Part shown: positions 11,741 to 24,240 of the stretch, piece after piece
How positions within the stretch are numbered: the first letter of the stretch is position 1
Layout of the letters: the number at the start of each line of letters is the position of its first letter
From: Arbacia lixula
Lineage: Eukaryota > Echinodermata > Echinoidea > Arbacioida > Arbaciidae
Reading direction: 5' to 3'
NCBI GenBank assembly: GCA_963669155.1
Contig: OZ022578.1
Location: 4,645,426 to 4,709,425, forward strand
Length of the DNA stretch: 64,000 nucleotides
Program-made: the position numbers and the translations under genes
The notes under the pieces: generated by a model
What the model was told of the DNA's origin: nothing
Seen by the model: only the letters and a program-made list of their open reading frames with translations
Databases searched by the model: none

Positions 11741-12239
11741 TTCAACCAATATCGTGCTAATGCTGAGATAAAGATGGGCGAATTAATCATGATACATAAT
11801 GCATTTGCATGGTATAGATTTACTTGCTGAATTCCGGGTAACGAATTGTGTAGAATAAAACAAGTGTGAAACAACTTTCGTATGCATCCAGCAATAACGT
11901 TGGAACATGAGGCGGTCAACATATTTTAACCTTTGTCTGTGGGCTTGAAGCAAATTAATAACGATGCCATTTTCCCTCGATCACTGGTTCCGGAAAATAG
12001 TACCCCACGCCCTCCACTTCAACTCGGGAGCAAATAGATACCACAATATTCCTCATGATCATGAAATATTTGTATACTATTTCATCGTGTTTTAAATAAT
12101 TTCGTACATGGACATGCCAAATTACTATGCCTTGATTACGGACCCCGTTGTCCTGACTATACTGTCCCGTTGCTTTAAATTAGTTGTTTGTACTTGTACC
12201 ATCAGTCCTACATAAAAACATTTTATCCTTCACCGAAAA

Positions 12240-12890
12240 AGTTCGCTCTACATGTGCCTCAATCACAATCTTAGCGCCATTCATACACATTACTCGTATA
12301 CAAATGCATTTCGTTTGCGCAGGAGTTAACTGTTTAGTCCAGCAAGCACAATCTTAGCGCTATTCAACAAATCCAAACTTATACAAATGCATTTTTTCTG
12401 GCACTAAAAGAGATAACCCTTTGAAATTGTGACGCAATCACAAGCTTAGAGCTATTCATACACATGAATCCAATACAAATGTATTTCTTTTGCGCGGGAG
12501 TTTACTGTTTAGTCCAGCAAGCACAATCTTAGCGCTATTCATAAACACCAAACTTATACAAACGCATTTTGTCTGACACAAAGGAGTATGTGACGCACTC
12601 ACAAGCAAATGCACGTTTTCTGGCATACACGAAGTTAGCTCTTTACGGACATTCATGCCAATGTTTGCGCTGTTCATGCACATCAATCCTATGCAAAAGC
12701 ATTTTTTCTGGCACAAAAGGAATTAACCCTCATTGTGCCGCAATCACATTATTCATCATGCTCATAGACAATAATCCTGTAGAAATGCATTCTGGCTGGC
12801 ACGGACGGAGTTAAGCCTTTATGGCTCTCAAACACAATCTTGGCACTATTCATTATGTGTATGACATTAATTCTATAGAAATGTATTATG
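12240..12890. repeat. Degenerate tandem repeat, period about 90-115 bp (copy A)
   Basis: Repeated blocks are 'caatcttagcgctattcata', then 'acaaatgcatttt', then a 'ctggcac(a)aaaggagttaac' type stretch, seen about six times with drift. The matching array in copy B is at about 35040-35690. Short frames across it arise from the repeat. Confidence 0.7.
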
Positions 12891-15032
12891 TATGAACCAC
12901 AATTCCATCTTTGCAGGGTTCAGTATACTCTTACCATGGATATACATCGCTTTGAACAAGGTTTGATTCCGCCACTTAATATTCATGACTAGCAACTGCT
13001 AGCTCTCAACAATATGATGCATACGCGATTGCGCCACGTTCATCTGGATTTTGTAATAGGTCATACACATTCCTATACATGCATACATTTCAGCTTCCGC
13101 TGCTGAACTTTTAATTTTGTCACCAAGTGCTTGTTGTGTAGTTAATAAGGACAAGCGAATACAACATTTGATACTTTTTTCCGATGAAAATACTAGCTTG
13201 GGCGCAGCTGGACAGATGGAAAACATCTGAAAGTAACGTTTCATGCAATTTTTTAATGGAATATGATACGGAACATTGTGAAATTGAGACTTTTGTACTG
13301 CAACTTGATATCACATTTAGAGCTTTTGTGCCATATTGTAACAATATTCCTACATTTAATCTTTATAGATGCATTGTAGGTATTGCATGTCACAACTGCG
13401 CAAGTATATGGGGTGAGGATATTTCTCCAAATTCTTCTGCGCGTCCAATAGTGTTTATACGTGAAATCCAAGCCAAAAAAAAAATCATCCAGAGAATCGG
13501 CGGCTTCGAACATGGGAGATCAAAGGGAAAATCTTTATAAAGCGTTCTTTTGTGACTAGAAGCAGAGCATAATGAATCTACATTAATTAAATGGCTGCTG
13601 GCACTCCATGTGCTTAAACATCTTTTCCCTTACTCAATGCACTAGAGTGGTATTTTGCACATCAAAACGGTGAACGAACTTTAACGGATAACAAAAATCG
13701 AAATTATGTTGATCTTTTTGCGTCCTTGATTCAATTTACACAAGCAATACACATCAAACCCACAAAGCAGCAATTAATAAGTGGAACAGCCGGCTTAGGC
13801 AGATCAGGGATGTGTTAGGGAGGAGAAACAACTCGAGCATAACATATTCAAACATCTGTATGGATACTAAAGCGTGCTAATGAATTTCCAAAGCATTCCA
13901 CAATCACTACAATGCTTTGATGTCCCATGCTCAGCACCGATATTTAGCTGTTGTCAACTTGGAAAGAAATTTTTTAAATTCCCTGCTTTGTCTTTCGAAG
14001 CTGTGTTTCTTATCACATTTTTTTCTACAGTTTTCAAGAAAATTAAGGGAAACACCACTAAAGATCCATTACTCGTTTTTATTGTTAATGATGCACAAAC
14101 GGAGATATAAGATAATATTCTTACTTACACAATTAACAAATTTCTTCACTTTCCGCAGATTTCCGCAACTGTGGGATTCAGTCATTATCAAAATTATATC
14201 TTAAGCTGTTTATTTTCATTAACAGAGTTTGCGTGCATTTGCGTGAAGCTGAGATATTTCACTAGAAAAAACTGTTTATTTTTGTTCGCTGATATATCTT
14301 TTCCTCACAAAAGTATTGATCCAATCCAACAGAACTGGACAAGCGAAATAAGACTACATTTCTTTTGTTCTCTTTGAGAAACTGATGCTACGCAATCCTG
14401 TTCGTTGTTGTTAAAACACCTGAAAAGCACATGCTGAGACCACATAATTATTCGGCGGTGCCACGCATGGGTTCAAAGAAAGAAAGTTGCTTCATATCCT
14501 TCCATAACACATCCCTGGGCAGACAATCGCAGGACAAGCTTGGCAGACATTTGTGTACACAGAATATTGGATCAATTGGGATAATATCAGAGGGATGGCC
14601 GTAAAGATTTTTAAATACTAATATTTATTTTTCTCATCGTCTGATTTCCTGTTAAATAATGTCGCAGCAAGACTACTGTTCTGGAAACATTCCAATGAGA
14701 CGTTACCATGGTTACGTATCGAATTTAATGATCATTCTGCTCATGAGATAGGGGGAATAAAACGGAACGAGGTCCGTCAGGAGTGATTTTGGTTATTTTG
14801 CAGAATTAGGTAAGTGGGAGGTAAGTGTGTGTAATTAAGGTTTTAAGTTCTCAAAGGGTCCTCAAGGCCTTATTATAATTCAACATTTCTATCTTTAGCT
14901 GAACGTGCGGGCTACATTTATTTAATGAAGTACACAGCAGCCACTTTTGAGCATATTTTCTTCCGGCATACCTACGTTCGAATAAGTTACAACATTATAT
15001 TGCCATAGTGGAACGAGACCCGGAACGTTACA
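12891..15032. other. Right part of copy A; no gene supported
   Basis: AT-rich sequence homologous to copy B 36438-38452. A 60-codon stretch at about 13210-13420 stays open in both copies, but it is not in a frame with matching ends and no family was recognised. Confidence 0.5.
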
Positions 15033-15039
15033 GGTGCAT

Positions 15040-15212
15040 GGGCGGAAATCCCGGGGGGGGGGGGGGGTCCTCCCCCCCCCCCCCCCCCCACCAATTCGAA
15101 GAGGGGGACACAATATCAAATGTCCCCCACTATTTTCGGACTTGTAGCCCTAAAATATTAAATGTCCTCCCACCATTTTCGGTCCTATTCACACGCTATA
15201 TTTAATCCCCCC
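15040..15212. repeat. G/C-run repeat copy abutting the assembly gap
   Basis: Begins gggcggaaatc and runs into a long G homopolymer, a short spacer and a long C homopolymer, then a caattcgaa block and further ccccc blocks. The same modules occur at 60172-60266. The C run immediately before the gap explains why assembly failed here. Confidence 0.65.
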
Positions 15213-15412
15213 NNNNNNNNNNNNNNNNNNNNNNNNNNNNNNNNNNNNNNNNNNNNNNNNNNNNNNNNNNNNNNNNNNNNNNNNNNNNNNNNNNNNNNNN
15301 NNNNNNNNNNNNNNNNNNNNNNNNNNNNNNNNNNNNNNNNNNNNNNNNNNNNNNNNNNNNNNNNNNNNNNNNNNNNNNNNNNNNNNNNNNNNNNNNNNNN
15401 NNNNNNNNNNNN
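15213..15412. other. Assembly gap (200 N)
   Basis: Exactly 200 N bases, a conventional placeholder length, so the true gap size is unknown. It lies about 180 bp beyond the end of duplication copy A and inside a homopolymer-rich repeat. Confidence 0.99.
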
Positions 15413-15746
15413 AGATATTTATATCACTATTCATGAGAACGTTGATTGTGATTGGATGGTCCTGTCCACGTGACACCTCATGTTTATGCATGTCTGCGCT
15501 GTTAAATATTCATGTACCTCTGCCCTCTCCCATTTAGCCGACCCCAGCGCAATTCTTCACACATGTTATAAGAAGTATGGTAGTTTAGGGATACACCGCA
15601 AAGAAAAGGAAAAAACGATGAATTGGAAAAGGTGCTGTACTTTATTTACTCACTGTTTGCTTAATTCTTTTGAAATGATTAATCCTACATTTGAGTTAGA
15701 TGTTTTATCAGTTGTGAATATCGACACACGCATTTATGCTCTGTTG

Positions 15747-15907
15747 ACACTTTCACGATTTTTGGTCCCGCACTGCCCCGCATTGAATGCGTGCCAGTGC
15801 GTGAAGAGCGAAAAAAAAAATCAACATGTTGAAAAATTTTTTTCGCTCTTCACGCACTGGCACGCATTCAATGCGGGGCAGTGCGGGACCAAAAATCGTG
15901 AAAGTGT
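15747..15907. repeat. Near-perfect hairpin, about 72-bp arms
   Basis: Left arm 15747-15818 and right arm about 15836-15907 are inverted copies, separated by a short A/T loop. The arms are almost free of mismatches, so the structure is young or maintained. A 177-codon frame (15480-16013) crosses it but shows no domain. Confidence 0.85.
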
Positions 15908-16240
15908 TCTCCCATTATTCACACATTATTTTAAGAATGGCATGTTTGTCTTGATTAGCATGACATTTTTAAACAACACATACACCTGTATGACCACAAT
16001 GGAATGCATGTAATAAAATTAATGAATTGATTTAACAGAAAAAAAATGAGAGAATGGTGTCTTCATTAAAATCATTTGTTTTTACATCAAGCCACCTAAT
16101 AATTAACATTTACTTCGCCCCATATTTAACCAAATTGTCAATACTTCAACCAGATATCATTAATCATTGCGGCGTTTCGTGAAAAAAGCTATCAATTTGT
16201 TTGAAAAGTCTTATCCGCTATCGATCTAATCTAGCGTTGT

Positions 16241-16451
16241 CTTCGAGAAACGGTTTAGCATCATTAATACTAGCGTGAGATGTAAATGAGATGTCAGTGG
16301 TGGATTACTTTCTTTCCACGTCGCCCTCTCTCGGGCGTGCCCCTCGGTAAGTTGTACATGTTCATCCTGGGCCTGTTTCTACGTTAGAATGCCAGTGACA
16401 CCTGACTAAGAACTCACGCAATTGTTATTGATGCTAAACCGTTTCTCGAAG
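16241..16451. mobile_element. Short MITE-like element with 23-bp TIRs
   Basis: Begins cttcgagaaacggtttagc and ends in the exact inverse; the perfect terminal inverted repeat is 23 bp in a 211-bp unit with no coding frame. The internal block 'ctgtttctacgttagaatgc' resembles a stretch near 55588. No clear target-site duplication was identified. Confidence 0.7.
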
Positions 16452-17335
16452 AGAAAGCTAAGTCAAATATCAGTGACATCTCATGCATCTAGTGTATTTT
16501 GAACATTAATGGAAAGCTGGGTTGCGTAACTAGGCTGCGAAAAGTTAATAAAAACTGCATTCTGCGTGCTACGAGAACATTTCTGTTGAATTTGTCAAAC
16601 TTCGCTAAGCATTAATTCAGCTGTGGCAGGGAAATGGGTTGTATGCTCAACATCACTTCATTAAAGGCGAAATTCATGATTTTAATAAATATTCCAAAAT
16701 GTTGAGTATTATTCGAGCATTCCGTATATCAGAAAGCTAGTCTAAGTATGCCAACATTTTAACACTTGTTAATTTTCCAATAATGATCAAGAACAATAGA
16801 TGCGACGGGATCCGAGCAGTTCCAGCATGTTAGAGCTGAGATTAGAGTTGTAATCGCTTCGAGAATTACCTCAGTGCTAACTATCGGATTTAGAACTCAT
16901 GTTAGCTAGTTGTTATCGTGTCGAGAAACGCGTTCCAATCATCTTTTCCCCTTCGGTCTCCCTCTCTTTCACCTCCTACTTTCTTCCCTTTACTTTATTC
17001 TCTCCAGTTTGTCCTTACCACCACCCATGGAATGTGAAATAAGGCAAGAGTGAGAGGAACTGCATAGAACAAGATCAGAGCTCCGTAAAATAAAGGTTAG
17101 TAATCAATCGCAAAGTGGCAATGGCCAATCAACATCATTGTTACATGCGCTTTTTGTTCAAAAGACTAACCAGTAACCAATCAAAATTGGTCCTTCAAAT
17201 TTGCAAATGTTACGGGGCCCAGAAGAGGAGGAAGAGAGTGATTTTTTTTCAATGATCCTTATTCTGATTCCATAACACAAATTAAATTCATACAATCAGT
17301 TTAAGTACAAATTACAATGAAATAGCTGAAAATAT

Positions 17336-17886
17336 TAAAGGTGATATTCATAGAAAATCAAAAAATATGAAGATATTCATCTACAGAAAGCTTATAAGCC
17401 ATACAATGAGCTCGGATGACATTCAAACAATATATCACTTTCCAAAAAGCGAAATTAGGGTAAAAACAATCACCGTATTCTCGGGGACAAATTTGCCCTA
17501 CTGTCATCCGAAATGGCCTTTAGGTCTGACGTAAGAAACGGGAGGCGTTATTGTGCATCAAACAAGCCAATCCGCAGCTTCTTTTCCGCCAGAAGCATCA
17601 TGCATTGTTAATGGAATTGTGATGGCAGTTGCTAGTGGATTAACAGGTGTGATACACAATAGTCATTGTGAAGCGTATCCCGGCTGTGACGTACACACAA
17701 CGCCACTTTCCCTGAGGCGATTTCGTAGGTCAGGAAGAGAGTCCATTTAGTAAAATTTGACTTTCATTAAACACAAAACTGAACACTTTCATGGCATGTT
17801 AGCTGCATACATTGCTTTAATATCTCATTCAATTATAAAATAAACTATATTTATTTGATTCTATTTCCTATGAATATCACCTTTAA
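17336..17886. repeat. Inverted-repeat-bounded segment containing a family C fragment
   Basis: Outer inverted repeats are 'taaaggtgatattcatag' near 17337 and its inverse near 17866-17886. Between them (17556-17672) is a family C fragment like 26000-26110, with 'gccagaagcatcat' and 'gtgggttaacaggtgtgata' type words. It may be an older composite transposon. Confidence 0.5.
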
Positions 17887-18139
17887 ATATAATTACTCAA
17901 TTGTTATAATCATGTAACGATGTTTAATCAAATAAACTGAACGAATAGCTTCCGGAATCAAGTTTTAAATAAACAAGTCCACTAATCCCCTAACCTATAA
18001 TACACCCCTTAAATTAGTCCTAACCATTCCTAACTCCCATCTGGACAGCCATCCCCCAACGCCCTAACACCAACCTCACCCCAACCATATACATAACCGC
18101 TTAAACTACACTTCCCTTAAATTCACTATATACCCCCCC

Positions 18140-18140
<1 letters not shown>

Positions 18141-18192
<52 letters not shown>
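18141..18192. repeat. (CA)n microsatellite
   Basis: Pure CA repeat of about 50 bp in a C/A-rich, strand-asymmetric stretch (about 17990-18290). A poly-A run follows near 18309-18327. Confidence 0.95.
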
Positions 18193-18193
<1 letters not shown>

Positions 18194-19321
18194 AACTTCA
18201 AAATGTATACCCCCTTCCTTTTAACCCTCCCAACTCAACCCCCCACCCTTCCCTTCCCCAACCTGCTCACGCTCACCTCTTTACTCCCGCGTTCACAACT
18301 GTCATAGTTAAAAAAAAAAAAAAAAAATCTTTCCATAACCTACCAAAGCAGTATCATATAACCTTTCCAATTGTATTTTTGTAAATAATTATATGTTAAA
18401 TAAATAACTTATAGTGTCTATTAAGCTAACTTTTCCCGTTATTTTGTTGTAAATTATTATACATGTTATTACATAGTGTAACGTGGAGATACATTCAAGC
18501 ACGCACACATACGTACATGCATTTTACACAGTAGTGTATTGGTCCCATACCATTTTGTTTTTACCATGGACCTATCATGGATGGACTGCGCTCGGATAGA
18601 TTTCCTTTGATCTATGAGGTCCGCCGCCTCATAACAATTCAAGACATTCAGGTGTTATAAACAATCAACTGTATTTCTAATTAGGTAGTGCCTTCCTCTG
18701 AATAACAAAAGAAAATCTGTTTTGAGAAGTATGACAACCGTTCAGCCTTCGCTGGGAGCTCGTAGCCGATCATTTGGGATGAGCGAAGGGAATTTTTGAA
18801 AAAAAAATTGTAGAAAGAATTTGGTCCGTAACTTTTTCGGACACCTCCGCACACGAAATTGAGGTTGTTTCCATGAAAGATGAAACACTCAATAAACGAT
18901 TTACAAGATATTTTTAAGGAAATATGATTCGGAAATGTGCGATATGGAGGCATTTCTCTGGCATGTTTTCTACAGTATTCTCCTTTTATCACAAAAACGA
19001 AGCAACAATATAATCTGAAATTCACAGAATCGTATCTTTATAAGATGTAATACTACTGCACATGCACTTCAGTTCATGAAGTGGCTCTGAAATCTTCTGT
19101 GCATACAGAATATATATTCCTCAAAATGCATCCTACATTTTGTCATGCTTGTTTGGCGGCGGATCTCCCTCGATCAAAGAGCCAAACGCGTCAAATATTC
19201 CATTGTGATATCAATGCACGCGACTGCTGTAGGAATAAATTACACTTCGTGCTGACTCCATTCCTTACACCTCTCTGATACGACAAATTTCAGTCCTATG
19301 AATGCATGAAAATACTAAGGT

Positions 19322-19334
<13 letters not shown>

Positions 19335-19352
<18 letters not shown>

Positions 19353-19736
19353 AGCAGTCGGGGATTGGTGTTATTTTTTTTTTTGGTATTGTGAATTCAT
19401 TCATATAAAATAACATGTCATTTTTGTTTACAAAGGTGCACTTTTTCTACCAAAATAAATTCTAATACATGTACAATTCTATTAGAATGCAACATACAAT
19501 TCTAATAAACCTTCATGTATACGCAATTATAAAACAACCAAAAAGTTTACCTTTACACATAATGGAATGAATGAAAACCCACCCCATGCTCTTCACCCCC
19601 CCCCCCCCCCCCCCAGGACACACACACACACACACACGCACATTCATGCACACTCCAAGGACACACAACTATTTACGTACCATTCATTGGTAACTTATTC
19701 ACATTTCAAAGGAAATAAAGTATATTTTTAAAGCAA

Positions 19737-19784
<48 letters not shown>
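19335..19784. repeat. Cluster of poly-G, poly-C and (CA)n tracts
   Basis: Poly-G near 19339, poly-C near 19597-19613, and (CA)n at about 19618-19637 and 19740-19784. Otherwise the sequence from 17887 to 20420 is AT-rich and shows no gene. Confidence 0.9.
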
Positions 19785-19786
<2 letters not shown>

Positions 19787-20420
19787 ATGCACTCGTAATG
19801 CATATTCACTCACACAAAAAAAATAAAATGTTTAAACACAAACACACATATAAGCTAAAGACTACTGCCCCGGAGCGTGTTAATTAACATGTGCACCTAG
19901 TTGATTCCAGTACGATTCCAAATTCCACTTTTAGCTTTTATTATTTGTTCTGCTTAACTGCGTACAGCAATATATTTTTTTAATTTGTGGTGAGCCTTAA
20001 TTCTCCTAAACCCTTTGACGTCATAATCAGGTTTCTCCGTGGCGGCCAGATGGGCTGGTACGATGTTTGTTTCATACGTTGTGTTTATTCACGACAAACC
20101 TAACCTATTCCGGTTAATGTCAAGAGGTTGACTTCCAATCAGGCGATATGAAAGGAAAACACTCGACGCCACTTTATAGGTCAATGTTGTGTCAGTCATT
20201 TCGGAGCGGAGCGTAAACAAATGACTGTTAATTTCATCTGGGGAATGGTTGAAAGTAGTATGCAACACAAAGGAGGGAATCATATTTTGTAAACTATATA
20301 CTGCTGGGAATAAAATAAATCTGTACGGTAAATTTGTTGACAGAGTTTGATACTTCACGACGATATAGGCACATGTGGTACTCCTGAAATATGTAGAATA
20401 TATATAAACAGGTCTTTCGT

Positions 20421-20880
20421 AACTAAAACGAAAATCCACCTGGAGCTACAAATTAGTGAAGATTTTGACAAATATCCGTCAAAGAATAACAGAGTTATGA
20501 ATTTTCAAATTCTTTATTTTGTGACGTCATTTACAAGATACTCTGCCATGTCTGCTAAGAATTGTGTACCAACGTTTTTGAAAAATTCCATTTTCTCAAA
20601 TGGATATTTAACATTTTATCTGTGCATTTCGTATATCATTAGAAAACCTGTGTTTACACACACCTCTGTGATAAAGATGTACATGTATTCCTTCATCAAA
20701 AACAGAACACGGGCAATTTATGGAGCAGCTCGCAAGTGACGTCACATAATCAAAACTTTTTAAAAATCATAATTTTTTTTTATCTTTTGACGGACTGTCG
20801 TCAAAACGTTCACTGATGCTGTTGTTAGTCTTCTGCTGTAATTAAAACCAATTCATCTTCAGGGTGATCTTTCACTTTAA
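20421..20880. mobile_element. TTAA-type MITE, family A, diverged copy
   Basis: The left end resembles 'aaacgaaaatccacctggag' and the right end reads '...cttcagggtgatctttcactttaa'. The arms carry the family words 'gtgacgtca' and 'tttgacggactgtcgtcaaa'. It is the same architecture as 48810-49312 but strongly diverged. The 130-codon frame across it is incidental. Confidence 0.7.
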
Positions 20881-21615
20881 ACATAGTACTGAATCCTTCA
20901 ACAAAGTAGGTATATTGCATAATGATGAGTAATTTCAGTGATTATATATTTCATACCGTATATATTTCCCCGGGGTATAACAGATTCTGATTTGTCTTTG
21001 TGATTTTCTTTGGCGACTTGATTCTTTCTTCAGTTATGTACCAGAACAACTGCGCAGTAGACGGAAAGTTTAGATAAAAAGTCACATTTCTTTTCGGCAC
21101 TTAGGGTTCTTTTTGTTTTTTATTTTGTTTTTGATGTTGTAGTTGTTTTATGTGCTCCTGAAAGATATATTATATATAGAATTGTTTGATCTTTATCAGA
21201 CACGCCGGAAGATATGCTCTCTTAGATGATTATATGATAAACAACATGATAATAATCTTATTATGAATTGATTGAAGTAGGAGTATTTTTAGGGGATTCT
21301 TAAACCTATTCTATGCAAGAAGTATTACATGGCAGGCTGCAGCGGTGAATGTGTCTAATCAAGATGATCCCGGGCGTTACTCACCCCTTTCTCTGCCCCA
21401 GTATTTTCGGACATTTATTCAACGTCCAAAGATTTCATCTATTGATCCTCTCGCATGGCCGTTAAACAGGGCATTCATGACAGAATGAAAATGTGGAGGG
21501 CTGGGTTACAATTACAGAAGGGCAGACAGGACGGATGAATGGGTGATGGCATGCCTGAGCGGTCACTAGCGCAGTAATATGTGGCCGGGCCGGGCCGGGC
21601 CGCACCAGCAGTGAT

Positions 21616-22475
21616 TTAAAGGAAAACCCTACTCTGAAGATCAGTTGGTTTTGATAAAAGCAAAAACATAAAAGAAACATACCACTGAAGGTGTGACGAA
21701 AATCCGTCAAAGGACAAGAAAGTTGTGATCGTTTTAAGTTTTGACTTTGTGATGTCACGCGCGAGATGCTCTCTCGTTATTCTGTGTGTTGTTTTATTCC
21801 ATAACTTCCCCCTTTTCTTTTTTTTGTATAAAGATTAAATGTTTTTCCATGGGGATAAGTGTGTAATAACATTTGTGCAATAATATATCAAAAGCGCAGG
21901 TCAAATGGGAAATATCATTTTGATAAAATGAAGAGTAAAACAAGAAGAGTACAAAACATTTGGGAGAGCATCTCGCAAGTGACATCACAAAATCACAACT
22001 TTAAATAAACTTTTAAAGTTTTTATTTTGTGACGTGACGTGCGAGGTGTTCTCGTATAATGTTGTAAACATTTTTTTTTTCTCGAAAATGTTCATTTCCT
22101 AAAAAAACAAACATGCATCCTTGTACCTGGGCATTTGATACATCATCAGAAATACGTTTTTACACACAAACCTGTATGAAAAAAAAAATATTCCGTAGTC
22201 AAAAACACATTTGCGTGACTTCTTTTTATCTGTTTTTTTTCTCAAATGTGTTTTTTTGTAAGTCTTTGTTATTGTTATCTTTGATCTTTGTATCAATTGT
22301 ATTTGAAAGTTACATACTTTGTTATGTTAACGCGATTTGTACCACAGAGCTCCTTTCGAAAGCAGCCCTCGAGACTGAAAGGACTACCCTGTTGACCGAT
22401 TTTCGTCAAACCCTCACTAATATTTTTCTGCTTTTATTGAAACTAACTTGTCTTCAGGGTGAACTACCCGTTTAA
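21616..22475. mobile_element. TTAA-type MITE, family A, composite copy
   Basis: Starts at a TTAA followed by 'aggaaaaccctactctgaag' and ends '...tcagggtgaactacccgtttaa'. Internal 'gtgacatcacaaaatcacaa' near 21980 followed by a new 'attttgtgacgtgacg' arm near 22025 indicates two overlapping family A copies joined together. There is no transposase. Confidence 0.72.
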
Positions 22476-22895
22476 GTTGGTTTTGATAAAAACAAAAACA
22501 TGAAAAAACATACTAGTGAAGGTGTGACCAAAATCCATCAAAGGATAAGAAAGTTATGATCGTTTAAGTTTTGATTTTGTGATGTCATGTCACGAGATGC
22601 TCTCTCATTATGTTGTGTGCTGTATGATTCCTTAATTACCCCTTTTCCTTTTCTTTTATAATAATTAATGTTTTTCCATGAAGATATGCGTGTAATAACA
22701 TGTATGCTAAGAAAAGAATACTGTAGTACAAAACATTTGGGAGAGTATTAGGTAAGCGACATCACAAAATTAAAACTTAAAACAATCATAACTGTCTTTC
22801 TCATCCTTTGACGGAATAATCTCCTCTAATTTGTTTCTTTCATGGTTTTGCGTCTATCAAAACGAACTTTACTTCAGGGTGGACTTTCCCTTTAA
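22476..22895. mobile_element. TTAA-type MITE, family A, 5'-truncated copy
   Basis: It begins directly at the interior word 'gttggttttgataaaaac' without its own terminal repeat, abutting the previous element. It ends 'cttcagggtggactttcccttt' plus aa. The 'gtgaaggtgtgaccaaaatc' and 'cttttgacgg...' type arms are inverted. Confidence 0.7.
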
Positions 22896-24178
22896 ATAGT
22901 GGGGTTTGGCCCAAGGACTTCAGCTATGCAGTCCCCCTTCTGTGTACTACTTAATGAGAAAAAAGGGTGGAATCTGAACAATACCTTCAGACGTCTTGAT
23001 CCATTTTGAGGGTTTTCTTGTTGGTTATGCATGGTCGCGATTTTCCCCTATCCCATTAGACGAGCAAAACCAAGTTACGTTGTACGTGGAAGGATCGTAA
23101 TGGCTTAAGTTGCGGACCAAGGAGAACATACTTTGTGAGGCTACCACTTCAGCCACTGTCTAGTCTATATGGCTAGTACAAGACCATCCTAACACACATT
23201 ATTGCCTGCAGTACATCATATAACAGAATCTGGATCTTACCGTGCATTGTAAGTATATTAGACTCCCTCCAATTATTTTGTACTTTAAAAAATGTATAGG
23301 TGGTCCGTCAAATTTGACTATTTAAGCATATTTCCACTTTTTGTTTAAATGTATATTTGCACAAAAAAACATGTGTAGGACATACTGTATAATAGTACAC
23401 GCCATATTGCGGGAAAGCACCGTTTAGGTGATTGAACATTTTCACTGCGGTTTAATTAATTTGGTATGAACAGCCTTCGTCTTCATCGGCATACTCAGAG
23501 ATTGGCGTCTATATAGTCAGTGTGTGTTTGTGTGTGTATGTGATCTGTGTATCTATATTGTACATACAAATGTGAGTGTATGCATGTGTGCATGTATGTA
23601 TATATGCATAACAAATATCATGTGATTGGGTGTCGCCATACCAGAACTGCAGAATTTGGCAAACAGTGACAGTTTTATGTATATCTAGAGAATACCCAAA
23701 CTGTCTTCTTAGCGGTGAAGCCAATGCTGTAAATTTGCTTTCATCTTAAACCATCAGTCATTGGTCGTAGACAGATAATCTGTTAATGGCATACACTCTA
23801 AATGCTTAAGAGTTATTACCTCGAAACCGACCAAGGTGTACAAAAGAAAGTCTGTATACATACGCCAAACAGGTAGCGAGTTAGACATTGTCCAACCTCG
23901 TGCAATTTAAACACCGTTAGTCCGACTAAAGACGTTGATCCCACACAATATGACGGAGAGGTGTCCTCAAGCGAGAACACACGCTATTCAAACACCGCGT
24001 TCCTCCTTTATCCGGATTCCTCCAAACTGGAGAACTGAGTTGAACCAAAGAGTGTCAGTGAGGATGAAAAAGACTGAATAAACAAGAAGATATTGGGAAA
24101 TTATGGAAGCCACAATATTTGATTTATTTGTCAAATTATTCATAGCCATTTCTCGATTGTGTTGGTGAAGGAATGAAA

Positions 24179-24181
<3 letters not shown>
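22896..24181. other. Unique spacer; nothing recognised
   Basis: AT-rich single-copy sequence between the MITE cluster and copy B. A GT-rich stretch lies near 23519-23600. No exon-like frame with splice sites was found. Confidence 0.5.
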
Positions 24182-24236
<55 letters not shown>

Positions 24237-24240
24237 AGAG
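24182..24240. repeat. (AG)n microsatellite just before copy B
   Basis: An almost pure AG run of about 50 bp that ends roughly 50 bp before the first base of duplication copy B. Confidence 0.95.

Larger units (their letters stand above)
1..15032. repeat. Segmental duplication, copy A
   Basis: This segment is repeated in direct orientation at 24291-38452. Nearly every block can be matched by eye to copy B: the opening sequence, the GT31 gene, the tandem-repeat tracts and the last shared words just before 15032. After 15032 the copies diverge abruptly. The left edge may lie before the window, because base 1 is already homologous to 24291. Copy A is longer mainly because it holds two insertions (7900-9457 and 10483-10839) that copy B lacks. 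Non-coding sequence between the copies differs by scattered substitutions and many small indels, whereas the gene and its upstream 0.7 kb are almost identical. Confidence 0.95.

Noticed and set aside
13184..13540. 118-codon frame in copy A with a partly matching frame in copy B (36562-36942)
   Set aside because: A shared stretch of about 60 codons, but starts, ends and downstream frame differ between copies and no family was recognised; it also lacks an obvious splice or promoter context.
15480..16013. 177-codon plus-strand frame
   Set aside because: It runs through a perfect hairpin, which produces a mirrored low-information peptide; no domain.
20347..22475. Frames of 95-130 codons on both strands (e.g. 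20347-20739, 22113-22475)
   Set aside because: They lie inside TTAA-type MITEs and reflect the inverted-repeat arms, not a transposase.
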